Origin: Candidatus Aminicenantes bacterium UBA647
GTDB lineage: Bacteria > Acidobacteriota > Aminicenantia > UBA2199
Direction of reading: 5' to 3'
DNA: 9,407 nucleotides
NCBI GenBank assembly: GCA_002299555.1
Contig: DBOL01000060.1
Location: forward strand, 1 to 9,407
The notes beneath the pieces were generated by a model. It had not been told where the DNA came from, ran no database searches, and saw only the letters and a program-made list of their open reading frames with translations. Both the position numbers and the translations under genes were made by a program. Of this stretch, positions 6,433-9,407 are shown piece after piece (the first letter of the stretch is position 1; every line of letters begins with the position of its first letter).

Positions 6433-7309
6433 AGAGGCAGAAAACAAGTATATAGAACTTAAATCATCATTAGATTCCGGTTCGATAACATCTGAGGAAC
6501 TGAAGGTAAAGCTTAAGAAAATGATGATCAGGGATGATGACGGGAATTATTGGATGATCGGTAGCAATACAGGGAAGTGGTATATCTACAATGGATCTGA
6601 CTGGAAGGAAAAAGATCCATATAGTGATGTTGATCTTGCAAAAACTCAGAATTTCAATAATCTTGAAAGTGAAACTATCGTTATACAAAATAAAGAGGAA
6701 CAGAAGAGTGAGGATATTGTTTTAGAGAATAAAGAGCAGGATATTGTTTTAGAGAATAAAGAGCAGGATATAGTTTTCGAGAGTGTTGAAAGTGAGAGTA
6801 AATCATTTGAGACTAATGAAGTCGTTGCAGAAGAACAGCAAGTTGAGATATCAGAGGAAAAACCTGTAGAAGAACCTATTACCGATAAGGATAATTCAGA
6901 GTTATTATGTGTGATATGTAAATCAAAAATAGACAACCATTCAGTTTACTGTAGTTATTGTGGCGCAAATCAGAAAGAACTTTCATCAAAAAGATCAAAA
7001 CCGGGTGAAGAGTTATTGATCCGCTCAGTAAGAATAACATCAATCATTTTCTTTTTTGGGGGCTTAGGCCTTATTATCGGTGTTATTTTTGGCGCGACCT
7101 TCGGAATCTTTGATATCTTCAATGACCTTTTGGCTAAATTTCCCGAGATGCTTGCTGAGACGAGGGGGAAAATTCAGGGAGGATTGATCTTTGCAGCACT
7201 TGGAGGAATCGGAGGATTTTTCGGATCTGCAATTATATTTGGTTTTTCAGGATTGATTTACAATCTTTTTTCATATCTTTTCGGTGGTATCAGGATCCGG
7301 ACCCGTTAG
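6413..7309 (+). CDS. Zinc-ribbon membrane protein with Trp-rich N-terminal domain and DUF3566-like C-terminus
   Basis: From the ATG at 6413 the protein has 298 residues. Residues 1-68 form a helix plus a Trp/Gly motif (DGNYWMIGSNTGKWYIYNG, 43-61; Trp47, Trp56, Trp64), a small domain seen at the N-terminus of zinc-ribbon proteins in several phyla. Residues 70-160 are acidic and low-complexity and contain a perfect nine-residue tandem repeat. A rubredoxin-like zinc ribbon follows, with Cys166, Cys169, Cys180 and Cys183 (CVIC...CSYCG). The C-terminal part has two membrane helices (about 208-232 and 256-282), an intervening segment with IFDIFNDLL, and the ending LIYNLFSYLFGGIRI. This ending resembles the DUF3566 membrane family, whose members end in a similar '.YNL....GG....' motif. 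Both soluble domains should lie in the cytoplasm. The start overlaps folC by 20 bases and the next small gene starts directly after the stop, so it is an operon member. Function is unknown. Confidence 0.85.
   Translation: MDHNKFKEAENKYIELKSSLDSGSITSEELKVKLKKMMIRDDDGNYWMIGSNTGKWYIYNGSDWKEKDPYSDVDLAKTQNFNNLESETIVIQNKEEQKSEDIVLENKEQDIVLENKEQDIVFESVESESKSFETNEVVAEEQQVEISEEKPVEEPITDKDNSELLCVICKSKIDNHSVYCSYCGANQKELSSKRSKPGEELLIRSVRITSIIFFFGGLGLIIGVIFGATFGIFDIFNDLLAKFPEMLAETRGKIQGGLIFAALGGIGGFFGSAIIFGFSGLIYNLFSYLFGGIRIRTR
6713..6781 (+). repeat. In-frame 27-bp tandem repeat (two perfect copies plus a degenerate third)
   Basis: The 27-base unit beginning GATATTGTTTTAGAG occurs at 6713-6739 and, identically, at 6740-6766. 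The first 15 bases of a third copy follow at 6767-6781 with two mismatches. Each unit encodes DIVLENKEQ within the acidic linker of the zinc-ribbon protein. A more diverged copy (TIVIQNKEEQ) can be read in the protein just upstream. Perfect DNA identity suggests a recent duplication or slippage event. Confidence 0.95.
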
Positions 7310-7438
7310 ATGGATGTATTATCTGATATAAATTTCTATAAATTACTCATTTCGATATTTTTTTCTTTGAGTATATTTCACTTTATTTACAGGTTCATTA
7401 AGAACAAGAATACAGGAAATAAATCTAAGAAAAAATAA
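7310..7438 (+). CDS. Small single-helix membrane protein, 42 residues
   Basis: An ORF of 42 codons begins with an ATG that directly abuts the TAG stop of the zinc-ribbon gene (TAGATG). The protein starts MDVLSDINFYK, has one hydrophobic helix at about 11-28 (KLLISIFFSLSIFHFIYRF), and ends in a strongly basic tail (IKNKNTGNKSKKK). By the positive-inside rule the C-terminus would be cytoplasmic. I know no family. There is no strong Shine-Dalgarno (AGGA lies about 14 bases upstream), so it would be translated by termination-reinitiation. The abutting start, the sensible membrane-protein composition and the fact that it fills the whole gap before ackA support it. It could still be a chance ORF in A+T-rich DNA. 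Confidence 0.55.
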   Translation: MDVLSDINFYKLLISIFFSLSIFHFIYRFIKNKNTGNKSKKK

Positions 7439-7444
7439 ACCTAC

Positions 7445-8656
7445 TTAAACTTCCGGATTACCATTTTTAAGTACTTCGACCGTCTGCTCTGCTATTTCCA
7501 ATTCTTCATTGGTCGGGATGACCATTACCTTTACCGGCGATCCATCTTCAGAGATCTCACCGAATTCTCCAAAAACTCCATCATTTTTTTCTTTATCAAA
7601 TCTGATTCCCAGGAAATTCATATCAGTTAACACTCTTTCACGGACAATGATATCTCTCTCCCCTATTCCGGCAGTAAAAATAATAAGATCGACTCCGTTC
7701 ATCACAGCAATATATGCCCCAATATACTTTCTGATCCTGTAAGAGAACATATTAATTGCAAGTTCAGCTCTTTCATTTCCTTCCTCAGCAGCTTTTTCAA
7801 TATCTCTCATATCTGAAGAAACACCGGAGATACCTTTTATACCGCTCATCCGGTTGAGCATCATATTGATCTCTTCTGAACCGCAGGCTTGAGCATTTTG
7901 GAGGAAAAGAGGAATCGCCGGATCAATATCACCACATCTTGTCCCCATCATTAATCCTTCCAATGGGGTAAATCCCATAGTAGTATCAATTGATTCTCCA
8001 TTCTTAATAGCAGCCATAGATGATCCATTCCCAAGATGACAAGTGATCATTTTAATCTCACTTAAAGGTTTTCCTATTCTTTTCGCACCTTCCTTTGCAA
8101 CAAAATAGTGCGAAGTCCCATGAAACCCGTATCGTCTGATCTTTTTCTCTTTATATAATTCGTATGGCAGAGGATACATGTACGCATATTCAGGCATTGT
8201 TTGATGAAATGCAGTATCAAATACTGCAGTCATTGGAACTTCAGGGAGGTGTTTCTTAACTGCCTCTATCCCAATTATATTAGGAGGATTATGAAGCGGG
8301 GCAAGAGGTATTAACTCTCTGATCTTTTCTATTTTTTCATCATCAAGAATAACAGTTTTACTAAAATTTTCCCCTGCATGAACAACTCTGTGGCCTACAG
8401 CATCAATTTCACTTTTATCTTTAATTACACCTTTGATTGGGTGAATAAGGATATTTATGATCTCATCTATTCCCTGGGCATGATCTTCAATTTCAGCCTC
8501 AATAATACTTTTTTTATCCCCGAGAGTATAGCTTAATTTTGAGTTATCCAGACCTATCCTTTCACAAAGTCCCTTGGCGATCACAACTTTGTTTTTGAAA
8601 TCTATCAATTGAAATTTTATTGATGAACTACCTGAATTAATAATAAAAATTTTCAT
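7445..8656 (-). CDS. ackA: Acetate kinase
   Basis: This cytoplasmic enzyme interconverts acetate plus ATP with acetyl phosphate plus ADP. It usually works with phosphotransacetylase to make ATP from acetyl-CoA or to activate acetate. The 403 residues match the usual length. Active-site residues known from Methanosarcina AckA align well: Asn7, Ser10, Ser12 and Lys14 in INSGSSSIK, Arg90 (HRVVHAGE), Asp147 (FDTAFHQTMP), His179 (GFHGTSH), the HLGNGSS phosphate loop (207-213), Arg240 (GTRCGDIDP) and Glu384 (PTNEE). No residue looks damaged. It has its own promoter (8685-8712), and a GGGGA site lies just before the ATG. No phosphotransacetylase gene lies in the window. Its stop is only 6 bases from the end of the convergent 42-residue ORF, and no terminator hairpin is visible between them. 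Confidence 0.97.
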   Translation of the reverse strand: MKIFIINSGSSSIKFQLIDFKNKVVIAKGLCERIGLDNSKLSYTLGDKKSIIEAEIEDHAQGIDEIINILIHPIKGVIKDKSEIDAVGHRVVHAGENFSKTVILDDEKIEKIRELIPLAPLHNPPNIIGIEAVKKHLPEVPMTAVFDTAFHQTMPEYAYMYPLPYELYKEKKIRRYGFHGTSHYFVAKEGAKRIGKPLSEIKMITCHLGNGSSMAAIKNGESIDTTMGFTPLEGLMMGTRCGDIDPAIPLFLQNAQACGSEEINMMLNRMSGIKGISGVSSDMRDIEKAAEEGNERAELAINMFSYRIRKYIGAYIAVMNGVDLIIFTAGIGERDIIVRERVLTDMNFLGIRFDKEKNDGVFGEFGEISEDGSPVKVMVIPTNEELEIAEQTVEVLKNGNPEV

Positions 8657-8684
8657 AATTTCCCCGTATAATGTTAAAAAGGAA

Positions 8685-8712
8685 ATTATACATTTTTGTT
8701 TCCAAAAATCAA
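8685..8712 (-). promoter_or_regulatory. Predicted promoter of ackA
   Basis: On the minus strand TTGATT (8712-8707) and a perfect TATAAT (8690-8685) are separated by 16 bases. The expected start at about 8678 gives an approximately 22-base leader containing GGGGA (8665-8661), 4 bases before the ATG at 8656. In contrast to the rlpA-like gene, this is a normal leadered arrangement. Confidence 0.6.
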
Positions 8713-8753
8713 GGATATTCGGGTATTGTTTTTTTTAAATCCTGAAAGAATAA

Positions 8754-9374
8754 TTATTTGATATTGAAACTTCTGTGCATCTGTACTCCGAGTCTGACAT
8801 TACTAAATCCACCCCTGATGCACTTTTCAAACAATTTAAAAGTTACTTCAAACCGGTCAGGATCTGGAAATTGAGGTTGAAGGAATATCGGTGTATTTAT
8901 ATTTTTCCCGGAAATGGATCTTATGACCTCAAAGTTGAGATTATCATTAACCACTAGTTTTATTTCAGAAATTTTCATCCGCAATTTATCATCTATCCTA
9001 AAATCACTTACATCCTTTGGTGAGACAGTCCACCAGTCAATTGGAATATCTTTGAAATGATTCCCATTGGTCTCAATTGCAACAAAAAGTCCCTTTTCCT
9101 TTAATAAACTTACGAGTTCTTCTATTTGCTGTTCAAGAGGCTCTCCTCCTGTAATTACAACCTGACTTTGAGGATAGCTCTTCTCAAATTGTTCTATCAT
9201 AGAAATAATTTTTTCAGTGGTAAAATAGTCTCCGGTATGCCAGGCACTCTTAGAATCACAATAAGTGCAACCGAGAGAACATCCGGCAAGCCTTACAAAT
9301 ATCGATGATATCCCTTTCCGGACCCCCTCACCCTGTGCTGACCAGAAGATCTCATTTATTTTTATCCCTTCCAT
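8754..9374 (-). CDS. queE: 7-carboxy-7-deazaguanine synthase (radical SAM, queuosine pathway)
   Basis: QueE rearranges 6-carboxy-tetrahydropterin into 7-carboxy-7-deazaguanine in the cytoplasm, an early step toward preQ0 and queuosine (or 7-deazaguanine DNA marks). The 206 residues fit the family. Evidence includes the N-terminal EIFWSAQGEG (8-17), the iron-sulfur cluster motif CSLGCTYC with Cys32, Cys36 and Cys39, VVITGGEP (72-79), AIETNG (99-104), the family-typical DWWTVSPK stretch (about 113-120) and the C-terminal LGVQMHRSFNI. The Cys spacing, CxxxCxxC, is the standard one. The ATG at 9374 is favoured because an in-frame TAA lies three codons upstream and the QueE N-terminus begins there. 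No Shine-Dalgarno is visible. No queC, queD or queF lies in the window. It sits about 97 bases upstream of ackA, which has its own promoter. Confidence 0.95.
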   Translation of the reverse strand: MEGIKINEIFWSAQGEGVRKGISSIFVRLAGCSLGCTYCDSKSAWHTGDYFTTEKIISMIEQFEKSYPQSQVVITGGEPLEQQIEELVSLLKEKGLFVAIETNGNHFKDIPIDWWTVSPKDVSDFRIDDKLRMKISEIKLVVNDNLNFEVIRSISGKNINTPIFLQPQFPDPDRFEVTFKLFEKCIRGGFSNVRLGVQMHRSFNIK

Positions 9375-9384
9375 TGGATATTAC

Positions 9385-9390
9385 TTTATA
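9385..9390 (-). promoter_or_regulatory. Possible -10 element of queE
   Basis: TATAAA on the minus strand would place the start site about 4 bases before the queE ATG. An alternative TAAAAT at 9398-9393 would give a leader of about 12 bases. The matching -35 would lie at or beyond the right edge of the window, so this cannot be confirmed here. Confidence 0.3.
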
Positions 9391-9407
9391 TTATTTTAAG
9401 ATCCATA

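Noticed and set aside
7436..7446. Bidirectional terminator at the convergent junction of the 42-residue ORF and ackA
   Set aside because: Only 6 bases separate the stops and no inverted repeat is visible there. The T and A runs alone do not support a terminator.
8708..8753. Possible terminator between queE and ackA (short AGGAT/ATCCT inverted repeat near a T8 run)
   Set aside because: The stem is only five base pairs with a long loop, the T run lies inside the loop, and the sequence overlaps the ackA -35 region. It is not a credible intrinsic terminator.

Overview
The window is an A+T-rich, gene-dense stretch of a bacterial chromosome. The cell is almost certainly diderm (Gram-negative type): it encodes an RlpA-like lipoprotein with a SPOR domain, and a membrane-spanning protein with a TolA/TonB-like periplasmic arm. 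I cannot name the genus. The gene mix and the myxobacterial-style Ser/Thr kinase would suit an uncultured FCB-type phylum such as Cloacimonadota or Delongbacteria, but this is a weak inference. I see no rRNA, tRNA, CRISPR array, insertion sequence or prophage gene, and no gap longer than 300 bases without a gene.

Layout. Positions 1-1084 (minus) hold a lipoprotein lytic transglycosylase (rlpA-like), followed downstream by the 5' part of a TSUP (TauE/SafE-like) permease that runs off the left edge. A divergent intergenic region (1085-1201) separates it from a four-helix membrane protein of unknown function (1202-1723, plus). A strong promoter at 1756-1784 then appears to drive a compact plus-strand operon. 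In order it carries a 1022-residue Ser/Thr kinase, a 76-residue charged helical protein, folC, a zinc-ribbon membrane protein with a DUF3566-like C-terminus, and a 42-residue single-helix protein (7310-7438). On the minus strand, ending 6 bases from that operon, is ackA (acetate kinase) with its own promoter, and further right is queE (7-carboxy-7-deazaguanine synthase).

How the genes may work together. The housekeeping genes cover folate polyglutamylation (folC), acetyl-phosphate/acetate metabolism (ackA), queuosine/7-deazaguanine synthesis (queE) and septal peptidoglycan remodelling (rlpA). The most unusual item is the kinase. It joins a degenerate response-regulator receiver (the phosphoacceptor Asp is Ala), an apparently active Hanks-type kinase, one transmembrane helix, a long Lys/Glu-rich helix and a TonB/TolA-like C-terminal domain. 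It looks like a cytoplasmic kinase carried on a TolA-like periplasmic arm, and three small proteins of unknown function lie in its operon.

Expression signals are mixed. Several genes have clear Shine-Dalgarno sequences. The rlpA-like gene and the 1202 gene have none, and each has a good promoter whose expected start site falls at or within about two bases of the ATG, which suggests leaderless mRNAs.
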